DNA of 64,000 nt, from the NCBI GenBank assembly GCA_963573385.1, contig CAUYLG010041370.1, positions 1-64,000 of the forward strand. Reading direction: 5' to 3'. Made by a program: the position numbers and the translations under genes. Every line of letters begins with the position of its first letter. Within the stretch, counting starts at the first letter, position 1. This document shows positions 32,078 to 43,079 of this stretch, piece after piece. The notes beneath the pieces are model-generated. The model searched no databases. It was not told the origin of the DNA and saw only the letters and a program-made list of their open reading frames with translations. Source of the DNA: Cacajao melanocephalus (taxonomy: Eukaryota > Chordata > Mammalia > Primates > Pitheciidae).

Positions 32078-32262
32078 GTGAGTAAGCACTGCATCTGTGT
32101 CCAGCCAGCGGTTTACATGCATGATCTCATCTAATCCCCTCAATCTCACCTTCTAAACCTGAAATAACTGCAGCACAGAGAAGGCGAGTGACTTACCCAG
32201 GGTCACCTTGGGGAAAGGCCAGAACCAGGGCCTGGGTTCCCACTCTCTACTCTTGAGTCGCC
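32078..32262 (-). repeat. MIR, antisense (array member 4)
   Basis: CATGATCTCATCTAATCCCC, GCAGCACAGAGAAGGCGAGT and CTTACCCAGGGTCACCTTGG are in reversed order. Confidence 0.86.
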
Positions 32263-32289
32263 TGCGGCTTAGGTACTGGACGGCCTAGG

Positions 32290-32455
32290 GCAGTGGTTCT
32301 CAGACCTGCCTGCACACTAGAATCACCTGGGGAGCTTTGAAAAACTTGGCCCTGGCCCCACCCCAAAACAATTACATCAGAATCTCCGGGCCTTGACATT
32401 GGTATTTTTGTCAATCTCCCTAAGTTAATCTAATGTGCTGCCAGGGTGGCCTAGG
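32290..32455 (+). repeat. MER20/MER5-type hAT DNA transposon relic
   Basis: GCAGTGGTTCTCAGACCTGC, ACTAGAATCACCTGGGGAGC and CATCAGAATCTCCGGGCC are in order. The far end GTGCTGCCAGGGTGG fits MER20 better than MER5. Confidence 0.85.
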
Positions 32456-32599
32456 TTACTGGACAAAAGTACTATAATGATGGGGGAGGGGACCAAGTCC
32501 AGGCTGGGGTCAGGGCAAGAGGGAGGGAGGTGGCTGAATGGGTCCTGGAGACTGAGCATCCCATAATTATCTCAAAGTTGGAGGAGAGCCCTCCAAACC

Positions 32600-32660
32600 C
32601 AACAGCCCGTTTTACAAGGGGGAGCCTGAGGCCCACATAGGAGAAAGCTTTTGTCCAAAG
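32600..32660 (-). repeat. MIR scrap, antisense
   Basis: CGTTTTACAAGGGGGAGCCT with GAGGCCCACATAGG only. Confidence 0.5.
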
Positions 32661-32739
32661 GGACAGAGGGACACATCTGGAGTTTGCATTTCGTTCCCTG
32701 CCTCTTAATATCAAACTCTTTCCTCTGCCCTGCATAGGT

Positions 32740-32862
32740 GGGGCCCGCCATTTACAGATCCCCTTGCTCCCATTTTGTAGAGGAGGAAACTGAGGCTCCG
32801 AGGGGACAGCCCGGCTGCCCAATAGCACACAGCCAATAAACATCAGAGCCGGGATTGGGAGG
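32740..32862 (-). repeat. MIR, antisense
   Basis: AGGAGGAAACTGAGGCTCCG and ACACAGCCAATAAACATCAG precede the CpG-rich segment. Confidence 0.85.
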
Positions 32863-33360
32863 CCGCCTGAGCCAGCTCCTTAGCCCTTGTTCCTGGTACT
32901 GGACCGACTGCGCCCTAGGCTGTGGAAGGCTCCGCCCGGGGTGGCCAAGGAAGTCGGCAGGGTTAAAGTGTAAAGTAGGGTCCCTGAGACTGTCCTCGCT
33001 TTATCCGCCCAAACCAGGCCTTTCGGGCCGCCCCGCCTCCCGCGCTGGAGCTGGCGCAGCCGGTTCGAGGCCAGGCGCTGTGGGAAGGCAGGCCTGGGGC
33101 CCGGAGCCCCCTCCCCTCCCTCTCCGGGCTCCTCGGGCCTAGAATTCTTTTAATCGGAGACAAAGCCTTTAATTCCGAGAGATCAGATGAAAGACTCCAA
33201 ATGTAAATGTGCGGGCAAGAAAGCTGCTGGTGAGAATAGGCTGTCTTCAAAGTGTAAATGACTAAAAGCCTCAGCCGGCAGAAGAGGAGGGGCTCGAGCA
33301 GCCGCCCGGGCGGGCAGCGAGGCCACGCCGGGCTCCCTCAACTGCTTCAATTCAGTAATT
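32863..33360. promoter_or_regulatory. CpG-rich segment with GC boxes
   Basis: CpG is scarce elsewhere in the window but frequent here: GGCTCCGCCCGGGG (32930-32943), CCGCCCCGCCTCCCGCGC (33029-33046), GCAGCCGCCCGGGCGGGCAG (33298-33317). GC-box (Sp1-type) sequences occur on both strands. AT-rich islands (TTTTAATCGG, CAGTAATTGATGG) follow. It may be a small CpG island, an enhancer or an alternative promoter; no TATA box or clear first exon was identified. Confidence 0.55.
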
Positions 33361-33427
33361 GATGGTTCCCAAGCAGCTCTTCAGAGCCCCAGGCGTGAAA
33401 AGAGTCCCACAGGCTTGTGCTGGCAGC

Positions 33428-33545
33428 TGGGCTCAGCTGTGTGACCCGGGGCAGTTCGGGCAGTTCACTTCATTTTTCTTAGAACCTCAGTTTCTTCGTC
33501 TGTGAAATGGAACTAGCAGAACACACTCCCGGGTGGTGAAGCTGG
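33428..33545 (+). repeat. MIR, sense
   Basis: CTCAGCTGTGTGACCCGGGG and CTCAGTTTCTTCGTCTGTGA; it adjoins the CpG-rich segment. Confidence 0.86.
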
Positions 33546-33984
33546 AAAGAGGAAATGGGTCTGAATGGCGGGGCACAGGGTGGGTGCCGAGGCAAGTCGG
33601 TGGCCTTATTTCCTTCAGGTGTGCGTATTATTCTCCTTCCTGCTTGATCCAGGCTCAGAACCAACTCTCCTAACTTTTCTTCAAATCGCCCCACCCCCTA
33701 CATTACCTACCATCACCGCCCCCTCAAAGACTCCTTACTCTGCTTCCCTCGATCGTTAGAGAAACGTCAGCTGATTGACAGGGTTTTGTGCGATCCTCCC
33801 TTCCAGAAATAGAGCGTCGATTTTTCTGAGCCCCGCCTGCCAACAGGAGTGGGGGATAAAGAGGTGCTTGGGGTGGCGGTGGATGAGTGGGTGTACGGGT
33901 GGGTGGGGGAGTGGAGAAGCAGGCAGCCGGAAGACCAGATCACAAACCACCTCGAGAGGTGTGTAAGCAGCCTAGGTTTATTTT
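33546..33984. other. Single-copy stretch
   Basis: Nothing recognised except a G-rich run at 33850-33918 (GGGTGGCGGTGGATGAGTGG). Confidence 0.5.
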
Positions 33985-34196
33985 ACTATTATTATTATTT
34001 TCCGAGACAGAGTCTCGCTCTATCTCTCAGGCTGGAGTGCAGGGGTAGGATCTTGGCTTCTGGGTTCAAGCCATTCTCCTGCCTCAGCCTCCTGAGTAGC
34101 TGGGATTACAGGCGCATCCCACCACACTCGTAGTTTTTTGTATTTTTAGTAGAGACGGAGGGTCCCTATGTTGGCCACGCTGGTCTTGAACTCCAG
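33985..34196 (-). mobile_element. Alu, antisense, 5'-truncated
   Basis: A (TTA)n tail (33985-34003) leads into GAGACAGAGTCTCGCTC. The body ends inside the left arm at GGTCTTGAACTCC, where an L2 resumes. Confidence 0.92.
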
Positions 34197-34400
34197 CCTG
34201 TTTGTTCTAAGGTCAGAAGAAGCCATTGGAGGATTTTGAGCAGTGGTGTGCTATGATCTGATTTACATGTTTGAAAGACTTTTCTGGCTGCTGTATGGAG
34301 AATTAATTGTAGGGACACAGAGAGGAGGCTATTGTCGGAGTCAGGGGAGAGGTGATGGCAACGTGGCCCAAGATGGTAGCTCTGGAAGGGGAGAGATAAG
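34197..34400 (-). repeat. L2, antisense
   Basis: GAAGCCATTGGAGGATTTTG, CTATGATCTGATTTACATGT and TTCTGGCTGCTGTATGGAGA are reversed L2 internal text. Confidence 0.85.
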
Positions 34401-35361
34401 TCCTCGCCTTGCAATACTTGCATAGGAGATTCTGTGTCGGAGGGAAGTAGAGCCCCCAACTCCGGAGAGCCATTCTCAGTGGATTCTCTGTGTTCTAGAA
34501 GTGTTGCCCACATACTCTCCCTGGGCATTGGGAGAAGGGGACAGCAGTCCTCCCTCAGCAAGTAACCAAGGCCTGAACCCTCCGCCTTAACCTCCAGTTT
34601 TGCCTTCTTTGCAATGAGCTAATTTGAGGGAAGGTGCTTATCTCTAAGCTCCCTTTACTGCTCTCCCTTCCCCAAGGATATTGCTAGGACCTTTGGGATA
34701 CAGCTTCAACCTCCTATGATGGCTGCTACCTTGCTCTGCAGGTACTGGGAGTTGGGGTCACTGTCTTCCCTTCATCAGGTTTCTGGAAAATGGGGAGATG
34801 TGACTGACAGCAAAGGCAGATGAAAATGGATCAAAAGGAAAAAGAGAAGGGCAGAGTTGGAACACAGTGGGTGTGGAATATGGGTGGAGAGCTGGGGGGA
34901 ACTAGGGGGAAGAGACGGGGTGGAGTAGCGGAGAAGAGGCTGATTGGGGGAAGTGTCTTGGGTGGAGCTCAGGAAGTCCAATGAGACCACCAAGGTAGGT
35001 TTAGATGCTGAGTTATGGGCTTAAACCCCGGCCATGGAGAAGCTTGTGGATCCAGGAGCAAAGAGCACCAAGAGGGTGAGAAACTTTGCCTTGGGACTAG
35101 ACTAGAGGCCACTGTGACCCCAAGGGGTATGGCCTGGAGTGGAAGCAGTTGATAGGAGCACAACCGGGAAAAGCCTGAAGATGACCAATACTTCAGCAAT
35201 GGTCAAGACATAGGCTGTCCTAGAAACTGGCCTTATCTAGGCAGTTTGCCCTGTCAGTGGGGCCCCATGCAGAGGACAAGCCTGAGAAAGAAGAGCCTGG
35301 AATCCTGGGGCAGGACGGTGACAGGAGAGTCCTTTAGGAGGAGTGATGGATGTTTTAGGAG
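34401..35361. other. Single-copy stretch
   Basis: Purine-rich between 34795 and 34950; no repeat family or gene recognised. Confidence 0.5.
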
Positions 35362-35482
35362 ACATGCCTTGGGGAAGTCACTTAGCCTCTCTGGGACCTC
35401 ATCTCCTCATCTTTGTGCCAGGACTGCAGTGCAGATCCAGCCTGGCCCAGAGCCCTGGCATGAAGCAAGTACCCAGTACTTA
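35362..35482 (+). repeat. MIR, sense
   Basis: GCCTTGGGGAAGTCACTTAG and CTCTCTGGGACCTCATCTCC, then decayed; CCCTGGCATGAAGCAAGTAC keeps the 3' part. Confidence 0.8.
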
Positions 35483-36689
35483 GGGTCTTCCCTTTCTGTG
35501 CCTGTCCTGTCCATCCAGCACCCTCCAAGCCCAAGCAGCTTGCTTACTGTTCTGCTTGCATTCAGTTGCTGGGTGGCTGCATTTTTTCTGTTTTATGTGT
35601 TGTACTTTCTTTCCTGTCTTCAATCAAAACCCCTGCTGAAGTTTGTGCAGCCAGGTAGGCTAAGTACTTAGGTGCTTGGCAGGTCTTGCCTGGGAGGGCT
35701 TGCGCCACCCACTCATCTGCCTGCTCACCCATCCACTGGGCTACCACGAGCCTTGTCCGCCAAGGCAGCAGTGGGGGTGCAGGGCATTCCACATCTCCTC
35801 CCCACATTCCCCACCGAGGCCCCTGCTGCTGCCCAGGAGGAAGAGGCAGCTGAGCCACGACAGACAACAAAGGAGAGAGGGAGAATGAATAAGTTAGTCT
35901 TAGGGAGACAGAGAGGGTGCAGAGCAAGAGCACAGAAAGAAGAAGGGGGTTCAAAGTTGTAGCAACCACAGTGTCACACCTATAGTATCTCCGAAGACAG
36001 AGAAAGATGGTCAGTAGGGAGGGGAGAGACAGTTAGAGAGCCTGGAGGCCCAGCAGAGAGCAGAGGGAGGCACTGAGACTCAGAGGATGAAGGAGACAAA
36101 AACAAGGGATGACAAAGAAAGTCCAGGAGTGGGAAGCAGTACAAATATCGAGGAAAAACTGTGCAGGGTTTGGAAATTCCATTTTTGCTTTTTGTGCCCT
36201 TGCGCCTTGGCAAGCAGGGCTGCCCCATAAACCTTGGGATTAGCAGCTCTGCTGTCCTGGGCTGGCCGGCACCTAATGGAAGCCACCTGGCTGGCCGCAG
36301 GCCCTGATCTCGCCACAGCCCTGGGCCCAAGGGGTTTCCTCAGAGATGATTTAATTTGCAAATTTACAGTTGGGGAGCAGACCAGGGACCAAGGACCCAC
36401 ATCAGGATGTCCTCGTATTATCTGTGAGGACAGTTCAGAAGGGCAGAGGGAGCCCATAGGCCTCCTGAGAAGGCCCCTTGGTGGGGACCCTGTGGAGGGC
36501 ACTCTGATGTCCAAGGGTAGACCACCTCTGTTGCTTCTAAATCCCTACCTTAGAAGGACTCTGCAACCTCATGGTACCATGCCAACAGGACCAGCCACAG
36601 TGGCACGATCTGCCCTAGCAATCACCTGTCTAGCCCATTTCTCCTCCCCGTTGTGGCCTGCGGTAGAGGCAGCAGCAATGCTGACAGGT
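35483..36689. other. Single-copy stretch with an octamer-like palindrome
   Basis: AATTTGCAAATT (36353-36364) is a perfect 12-base palindrome resembling POU sites, in an AT-rich patch between GC-rich flanks. No repeat or supported exon otherwise. Confidence 0.45.
36353..36364. promoter_or_regulatory. Candidate POU/octamer-like palindromic site
   Basis: AATTTGCAAATT matches ATTTGCAT/ATGCAAAT at seven of eight bases on either strand. Confidence 0.3.
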
Positions 36690-36805
36690 AAGAGGTGTGA
36701 TTCCTCTCATTTCACAAATGGCTCAAGGGAGGCACAGAGAGAGAGAGAGGAAGTATGCTGTTTAGGATGACACAGCAAGTCAGGCGCAGGAACCAAGACT
36801 TTTGG
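36690..36805 (-). repeat. MIR, antisense
   Basis: CTCATTTCACAAATGGCTCA and GGATGACACAGCAAGTCAGG; an AGAGAGAG run lies inside. Confidence 0.72.
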
Positions 36806-36884
36806 GAGGAGGAGTGAGTAATTGTGGGTTTGTCTTGGAAAAGGAGGAAAGGAGAGGGACAGGAGAAGGAGAGCTGGCTGTAGG

Positions 36885-36886
<2 letters not shown>

Positions 36887-36923
<37 letters not shown>
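36887..36923. repeat. (GT)18 microsatellite
   Basis: Uninterrupted GT repeat of about 37 bases, likely polymorphic. Confidence 0.97.
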
Positions 36924-36924
<1 letters not shown>

Positions 36925-37461
36925 TGTGGTACTGGGAGACCACAGAGGGCCCCCCACTGAGAAGCAGAGGGAGAGGAGTTGAGAGAAAGCCCTGGCAGGG
37001 GCCGGTGGAAAGGCAAGTCCTGAGGTTGGGAGGAAGGAGCCAAGTGGATGGTGCTGCTTTCGAAGGACCACAGGTGGGCTTGGTGGAGGATCACAGGTGG
37101 GACTTGTTGGGTACAGAGAACAAGATCCACCATCCCTTTGGCAGGCAGGTGGCAGCCAGTCTGCACCACAGAGATTGGATCCTAGCTATCCACAAGCTTC
37201 TTGCCCTGTGGAAGAGAAACTGGCCTGAGAAAACGGGGAGGTTTGGGACTTCCCAGCCCTCCCCTCAGGAGTGCACATGAACACGCACACACACACACTC
37301 ACACGCAAGCACGCACGCACGCACATCCAAACATGAGGATTTAGGCTAGATTCTAGACTGACCTGGCTCAACACAGAAAGATGGTTTCTATAAATGCAAC
37401 ATTAAACCCAGAAGAAGCTGAGGGTCCCTTGATGTATATGGAAGCACCATGAATGCCTTTG
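36924..37461. other. Single-copy, with (CA)/(GCAC) run
   Basis: 37275-37325 is an impure CACA and GCACGCACGCAC repeat. The rest shows nothing recognised. Confidence 0.6.
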
Positions 37462-37530
37462 AAGGACGAGGGAAGTGAGGTGAAGTGGGCTGCCCAAGGT
37501 CACACTAAAAGCTCAAGGAGACCTGGGGGT
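37462..37530 (-). repeat. MIR fragment, antisense
   Basis: GGGCTGCCCAAGGTCACACT with AAAAGCTCAAGG only. Confidence 0.65.
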
Positions 37531-37646
37531 CTGGGGCCAGAAACTGCCTCTTCAGTGGCTGCAGGTAGTGGGGCACTCCAAACCCATGCAGGAAGCCAGT
37601 AGGATGAGAGGTGGTGGGGTCAGCAGGATGGTGAAAGAGGGCCCCA

Positions 37647-37880
37647 TAATTCCTCACATGTATCGAGCATTCACCGTGTGCCAGACAGGTGCTATGCAGT
37701 TCTCAGGATGTGCACTATCTCTAAGTCACACACAAATCATATGAGGTTGGAATGGTAGTTAGCCCCATTTTACTGACAAGGGAAGCAAGACTCAGAGAGG
37801 TGAACGGATTTGCAGTTAGGAAGCAGAAGATCCAGGTCTATCAGAGCCGCAGTTGAAGGCTTCGACTCTAGTGTGAATGA
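37647..37880 (-). repeat. MIR, antisense, near full length
   Basis: TATCGAGCATTCACCGTGTG, ATTTTACTGACAAGGGAAGC and AGACTCAGAGAGGTGAACGG, extending to the 5' end near TTCGACTCTAGTG. Confidence 0.9.
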
Positions 37881-38232
37881 GACCCCCATGGTGGTGAGGA
37901 GAAAAAGGTAGGATGGATGGCTGGGGAGACTGGGCCAGGGTTCCAGTCCTGGTGAGTGCTCCCTTCATTCCTGGACCCCCACCCTCAGCTCACTTTGGGG
38001 GAGAGCCTCGGTACCATCCTGCCTGTAGTCCTCTCTTGAAAGCAGGGCCCACAGCTGGCCGAGGCTACCCACCAGACTGTGAGGACAGGGATTTGTCATC
38101 TTTTCTCCTGCAACAAAGATTTCTGACCTCACCCATAGCATGGCTGCAGATGGGCTCGCTGGGGAGGTCCAGAGCCGCAGGATGCAATGCACTGAACCCC
38201 AGGGAAGCCAGAATGCATGCAGCCTTCTACTT
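37881..38232. other. Single-copy stretch
   Basis: Nothing recognised. Confidence 0.5.
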
Positions 38233-38365
38233 CTAGCTCTGTTGAGTGACACAGCACAAGTCCCTTCCCAGCTCTGGGCCTCAGTGCCCCCCAGCTGTAC
38301 CATTAAGAGTGGGCCGAGGTTGTCTGAGGGCTCTGCCAGCTCTGACAGTCTAGGAATCTATGACA
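38233..38365 (+). repeat. MIR, sense
   Basis: CTCTGGGCCTCAGTGCCCCC and CTCTGCCAGCTCTGACAGTC with TAGGAATCTATGAC resemble a MIR variant with a distinct 3' part. Confidence 0.7.
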
Positions 38366-38507
38366 TAAGCACATGGAAAGAGAACTGACAGTCTCTGGCA
38401 GGCCATGCCAGGCACCAGATGAAGAGCACTACAACTCCTGAAAATGGAATTGGAGCGCAGAGAAAGTGAGGTTGGGATGAGTGGGACAGACGGTGAGGAC
38501 AGATGGG

Positions 38508-38622
38508 CTTTCATTCATTCCTTCAAATGAGCGAGCGTGTGTTGAGCGCCTACTATATGCCATGCACTCTGCTAGGTTCTGGTGATGCAATAAAGAGCCC
38601 CTCTCCTGAAGGAACCTTAGCT
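38508..38622 (-). repeat. L2 3' end, antisense
   Basis: TTCATTCATTCCTTCAAATG, TTGAGCGCCTACTATATGCC and CTGCTAGGTTCTGGTGATGC are very close to consensus. Confidence 0.9.
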
Positions 38623-38664
38623 GCCTGTCAGCAGCTGAATTGATTGGCCTCGGGAGGCAATGGA

Positions 38665-38830
38665 GAGATGTCCTTCCTTTCCTTCCCTGTTGCCGTCCTT
38701 GTGTCTCTGGTTTTCTCTCCTCTTCCTGTTCCTCCTCCTTCTCTTCTCTTTTCGGCTTTGTCTCTCCCCTCTTCCCCTGCCTTTTCCCCCTTCCTAACTG
38801 TATCTCTGTCTTCCCTTCCCTTCTCTGTAT
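38665..38830. repeat. Polypyrimidine (TC-rich) tract
   Basis: About 165 bases almost purely T/C on the plus strand, with TTCC and CTCCTCC blocks. Its long open frames are compositional artefacts. Confidence 0.85.
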
Positions 38831-39289
38831 CTCACTGATGATGGGAGTAGGGGGTGGGGATCTGAGGGGTGGAAACTTCCACTTGAGTTCCCCTGCCAGC
38901 CTGGATGAGGACATTTGGAAGCTGAGAGGGGACTATATTAGATAGGAGTATTGGCCAAGGCCTTGGCTGACAGCCAGGTCATGGGAGGAGGGGGTGCTAG
39001 GCAGGGGCACCTATGGCACAGGCCTCAATCAGTGGGCTAGAACTGACTCATCCCCTTCCCCTCCCAACCAAGAGACAGGGTAGAGCTGTGGCAGTCACAA
39101 CAGATCCCCAGGGAAGCCTGAGGCGTACACATAAGAGTGGGTGACTGGGATCACGGAGGGGCTTTTGGACAAATGCCACGTGTTATTTTCATGCTTGAAA
39201 TTCCAATGGAGACTAAAGTTGAGGTGTTTGAGATGAGATGAAAAGGGAGCTCTGTGAAGGGAATCAATGAGATGGGCTGGGTTCAAGGC
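38831..39289. other. Single-copy stretch
   Basis: Nothing recognised. Confidence 0.5.
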
Positions 39290-39400
39290 CCCACGTGAGT
39301 AACGTTGCTGAGCTTCAGTTTCTTCAGGTATAAAATAGACATAGTGCCAATCACCCAGAGTGGGACCTAAATGATCCCAGCTGAGGGATACGGCTTTACA
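39290..39400 (+). repeat. MIR fragment, sense (weak)
   Basis: GAGCTTCAGTTTCTTCAGGT then ATAAAATAGACATAGTGCCA. Confidence 0.6.
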
Positions 39401-40019
39401 AATTATAGGGATGGTCTGCTCCCCTCCACAGGGCAAGGACAGCAGGCCACAGTGCTAAGGAATGGGGTCAGAATTCAGACGGACTTCCTGGCCTGGAGGT
39501 GGTAGAGCTGAGGCAGAGAATTTTGTGAGGGTTAGGACTGAGAGAAGCGTGCAGTGTGGACACGCACGTAAGGGAGACTTCCTCTGTAGCCACCAACTGG
39601 CTGGAGAGCCTCATTGGCCAGATCGGGCTAGAGACAGATCTGGGGCTGGGGCTGGGGAGCTTGGCTATGGCAGCTGGAAGCAAAGAAACCCCATCCACTC
39701 AAGCCCATGTGTTTCCCTTCCTCAGGAAGCAAAAAGAAAGACTTAAAGGATTTAGACCTCAGGGGGAAAAAAGAGAAGAGAATTAGAACCCAAATCCACA
39801 TCTGGCCTGACAATATGGCTAACCCTGAGCTCTCTGCCCACTGAAGCGAAGCTTGGGGAGTGGGGCGGGCAGGGGAGCAGCTGGTTGCTCGTTCCAAGTG
39901 CCTTTCTGGTGACATCACTAACAACACAGGCGCCCACGTGGGGCAGGGCTGACTGCCCCCATCTGGATCCACCCAGAGCGAGGAAGGAGAAAAGATGGGG
40001 CTCCTGAAGGAAGCCGAAG
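39401..40019. other. Single-copy stretch
   Basis: Contains the short tandem GATCTGGGGCTGGGGCTGGG (39637-39656). No repeat family or gene recognised. Confidence 0.5.
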
Positions 40020-40125
40020 TTCCTGCTTTGACTCAGCTAGGAATCTCTTAGGGCTTTGTTCTCCCCATCTATAAAATGGGCCCACCCTGCTCCCTGGCAT
40101 GCAGGGTAATATTATGATTAAGTCT
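40020..40125 (+). repeat. MIR fragment, sense
   Basis: TCTCCCCATCTATAAAATGG and CCCTGGCATGCAGGGTAATA region. Confidence 0.65.
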
Positions 40126-40321
40126 CCTCTGCGGAGAAAGGTGAGCAGCAGACACATATACCACAGATCACCCCCTGGAGTGGATGTCATGCACCTCCAT
40201 ATTCCCAGCATTAGTGCCACAGAGCCTATGGGGGGAAGGGCGCCATGGTGGCCATAGTCCCTTCAGCCGTTCAGAGGCTTTTCTGACAGAGACTGGCAGA
40301 ATCAGCACTGGCAGGGTCTTT

Positions 40322-40445
40322 ATATCTTGCTCTGCAGCAGAAGTGACTGTCCCAGGATCACCCAGTGAGACCAGAGCAGTAGTGGGACTTGCCCTCAGAA
40401 CTCCTGCCTCCCAATCCAGGCAGAGCCCTTTCACAAGCACCTCAT
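40322..40445 (-). repeat. MIR 5' half, antisense
   Basis: GTCCCAGGATCACCCAGTGA, GGGACTTGCCCTCAGAACTC and GCAGAGCCCTTTCACAAGCA. Confidence 0.75.
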
Positions 40446-40644
40446 TACCTCCTCAAGGTCCTCAAGGGTACAAGGGCATCAGGTCATCAGAAATAAAGGA
40501 GAATTAGACCCTTGCATGGAGGGGCTGGGTCAGTGGGCTAGTTCTCTTAGTCTTTGCACTTAAGATGCTTGTCCCTGTCCCAGACTGGATCTGTGCCCCA
40601 GTTCCTGGAGATTTGGGACCCTGCACACTAGGTTTGCCAGATAA

Positions 40645-40989
<345 letters not shown>

Positions 40990-41042
40990 TAAACAATGAA
41001 TGATCTTTTTCATATAAGTATGTCCCAAATATTGCCTGGGGT

Positions 41043-41067
41043 ATACTTGTACTAACAGTACAAGTAT
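41043..41067. repeat. Perfect 11-bp inverted repeat, 3-base loop
   Basis: ATACTTGTACT, AAC, AGTACAAGTAT forms the centre of the MER53-like hairpin. Confidence 0.92.
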
Positions 41068-41132
41068 CGTTTATCTGAAATTCAGATTGCAATTGGGTGC
41101 CCTGCATTTTTGTTTGCTAAATTTGGCAACCA

Positions 41133-42315
41133 TGCTCCTGACGGGCTGCCTTAAGGAAAAGAAGGAGATGGCTGCCTCAGGGTCTCTGGCCCATGGGGCG
41201 GGGACTTCCCACTTTCAAATCCCTAGTCTTCAGCTGATCAACTGGAACCTCTTGCTGGCTGAGGGAACATGTTTAATTTGGTCGCTCATTAATTTGCACA
41301 GCTCTTTTTCTTCATCCTCCTGGGCCTGCTGCTGCTCTAATGAGTTAGGGTGGTAATGAACAGGAACCCCTTCACGTGGAACAGCACAGACCCATGGGCA
41401 CTAGTGTGGGCCCCTCTGCCGCCGCCTCAGCTGACCCACCTCAGGATCTGGTGGATGGCATTGAGGGAATCTGAAGGGGGACCCTGCCTCCAGGGCTGGC
41501 CTCAATGGAAAGGTCTGAAGGGGGACTGGGTGGCCACCCTCTGACCCTTCACTGATGAATTCTGCAAGTGTGGGGAGGGCATGGAGGCTGAGGGGATAGA
41601 GAACAGGCTGCAAAAACAGGTGACAGGTGGGGCAGCAAGGTCTGTGACCCCACAACAACCGTCTACATTGGGACTTCAGAAATTGAGCAAGAAGATTCCA
41701 GTATGTGAGGGTGATGAAAGAAGTCTGAGGTCAGGGCCTGGGGAAAACTCAAAGCCGTGTTCTCCAGAATGAAGGCTTACCCTGAGCCACTCAGCAAAGA
41801 AACACTTTTGTGCTTAAATTTGTCTGGGAGACACAACAGACTGTGACACACAGAAACACACACATCCTCAGCGATTTGCTTGTACTTTATTTGCTTGTAC
41901 GTTAGCTCTGAGAAGTCCTGCAGTAGAAAACCAGAAACCAAAAAACTGTTTAAATTGGTTTAACTGGGCTTTTCGCATATTTGTTTGACATAGAATCTTC
42001 TTTTGTCCTAACGCCTCTTACCCTTCCCTCCCTGGGCACTCTTGCTCTCTGGGACGCACTTTGATGTTCCGCGGCCATGCCTCAGTTGGGGCACAGTGGC
42101 TGCTGTGGGTGGGGTAGCAAGGTTCCTCTGGGCCCGAGTGGCCATACCTGTTGGATCCCACCACACTGGCCTGGTGTCCAGGCTTCAGCTCAATCCTCTA
42201 CCTGCTCCATTCTTTCATTTTACATGGACATTTTCCTCCAGGTTCTCCTTGTAGATATATGCAGGAACATGTGCCTACCAGTGTGGGCTAATCCAGAAAG
42301 CCCAAGAATGTCAAG
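41133..42315. other. Single-copy; AT-rich island at 41263-41345
   Basis: CATGTTTAATTTGGTCGCTC and ATTAATTTGCACAGC words form an AT-rich single-copy island, a candidate conserved element. The remainder is unremarkable. Confidence 0.4.
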
Positions 42316-42342
42316 TGACAGAGAGAGAGAGAGAGAGAGAGA
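42316..42342. repeat. (GA)n microsatellite
   Basis: About 12 GA units. Confidence 0.95.
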
Positions 42343-42671
42343 TTTTGATTTTCTTTCCTGGTCCACTTTCTTGGATAACTAACTTCTTCTATCATTCCAC
42401 TAGGAAATATCCTAGTAGTCAGCTAATGATGAAGTCCACTCTGGTCACACCATCTACCTGAGCTCATGGGCTAGTTCCTTTCAGGAATGTGGAGAAAGTC
42501 TCCAAAGTGCAGAATTATCAGGCCTAGCCTCTACCCACTGAGGAGCACATAGCAGAGAGAGACAGAGGCTGCATTCTGGGCCCAGCAGTGCCAGTTCAGA
42601 CATTTGTTCTACTTCTGTCTGCTTAGGAGGATTCTAGAAATGTCAGGAAAGTCTCCACTATAGCTTCAGCT

Positions 42672-42758
42672 CAAGATTAAAGGTCATCTCCATGAGAACA
42701 GGAACTGTCTGTCTTGTTATCCCTGTGCTTCTAGTGCCTGACACAAGGTCTGGCATGC
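42672..42758 (+). repeat. L2 3' end, sense
   Basis: CTCCATGAGAACAGGAACTG, TTGTTATCCCTGTGCTTCTA and GTGCCTGACACAAGGTCTGG. Confidence 0.88.
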
Positions 42759-42759
42759 T

Positions 42760-42761
<2 letters not shown>

Positions 42762-42795
<34 letters not shown>
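42762..42795. repeat. (GT)17 microsatellite
   Basis: A pure GT run sits at the L2 3' end where the element's own terminal repeat would be. Confidence 0.96.
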
Positions 42796-42798
<3 letters not shown>

Positions 42799-42821
42799 CA
42801 TGCAAGCAGGAACACACATTA

Positions 42822-43068
42822 ACAAATGTTTATTGAGCACTTACTGTGTGCCAGGCATTGTCCTAAGAATTTTACATGGAATAACCGATTGAATCCTCAT
42901 AACCATCCTCTGAGGTAGGTACTATTATTATGCCCACTTTACAGATTCAGACACTGAGGCACAGGGGGTGAGTAGCTCACTCCAGGTCACATAGCCAATA
43001 AAAAGTACAGCCAGAGTTCAACACAGGCAGTCTGACCCCAGAGCTCTTTCGCTAAACCCACTATTCCA
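42822..43068 (-). repeat. MIR, antisense, essentially full length
   Basis: AATGTTTATTGAGCACTTAC, GAGGTAGGTACTATTATTAT, ACACTGAGGCACAGGGGGTG and GGCAGTCTGACCCCAGAGCT; about 247 bp. Confidence 0.96.
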
Positions 43069-43079
43069 TACTTGATGGT

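Noticed and set aside
36780..37280. Cys/Val and His/Thr-rich frames
   Set aside because: They are translations of the (GT)18 repeat.
38429..38914. 161-codon minus-strand frame rich in Glu/Lys/Arg
   Set aside because: It is the reverse strand of the TC-rich tract at 38665-38830.
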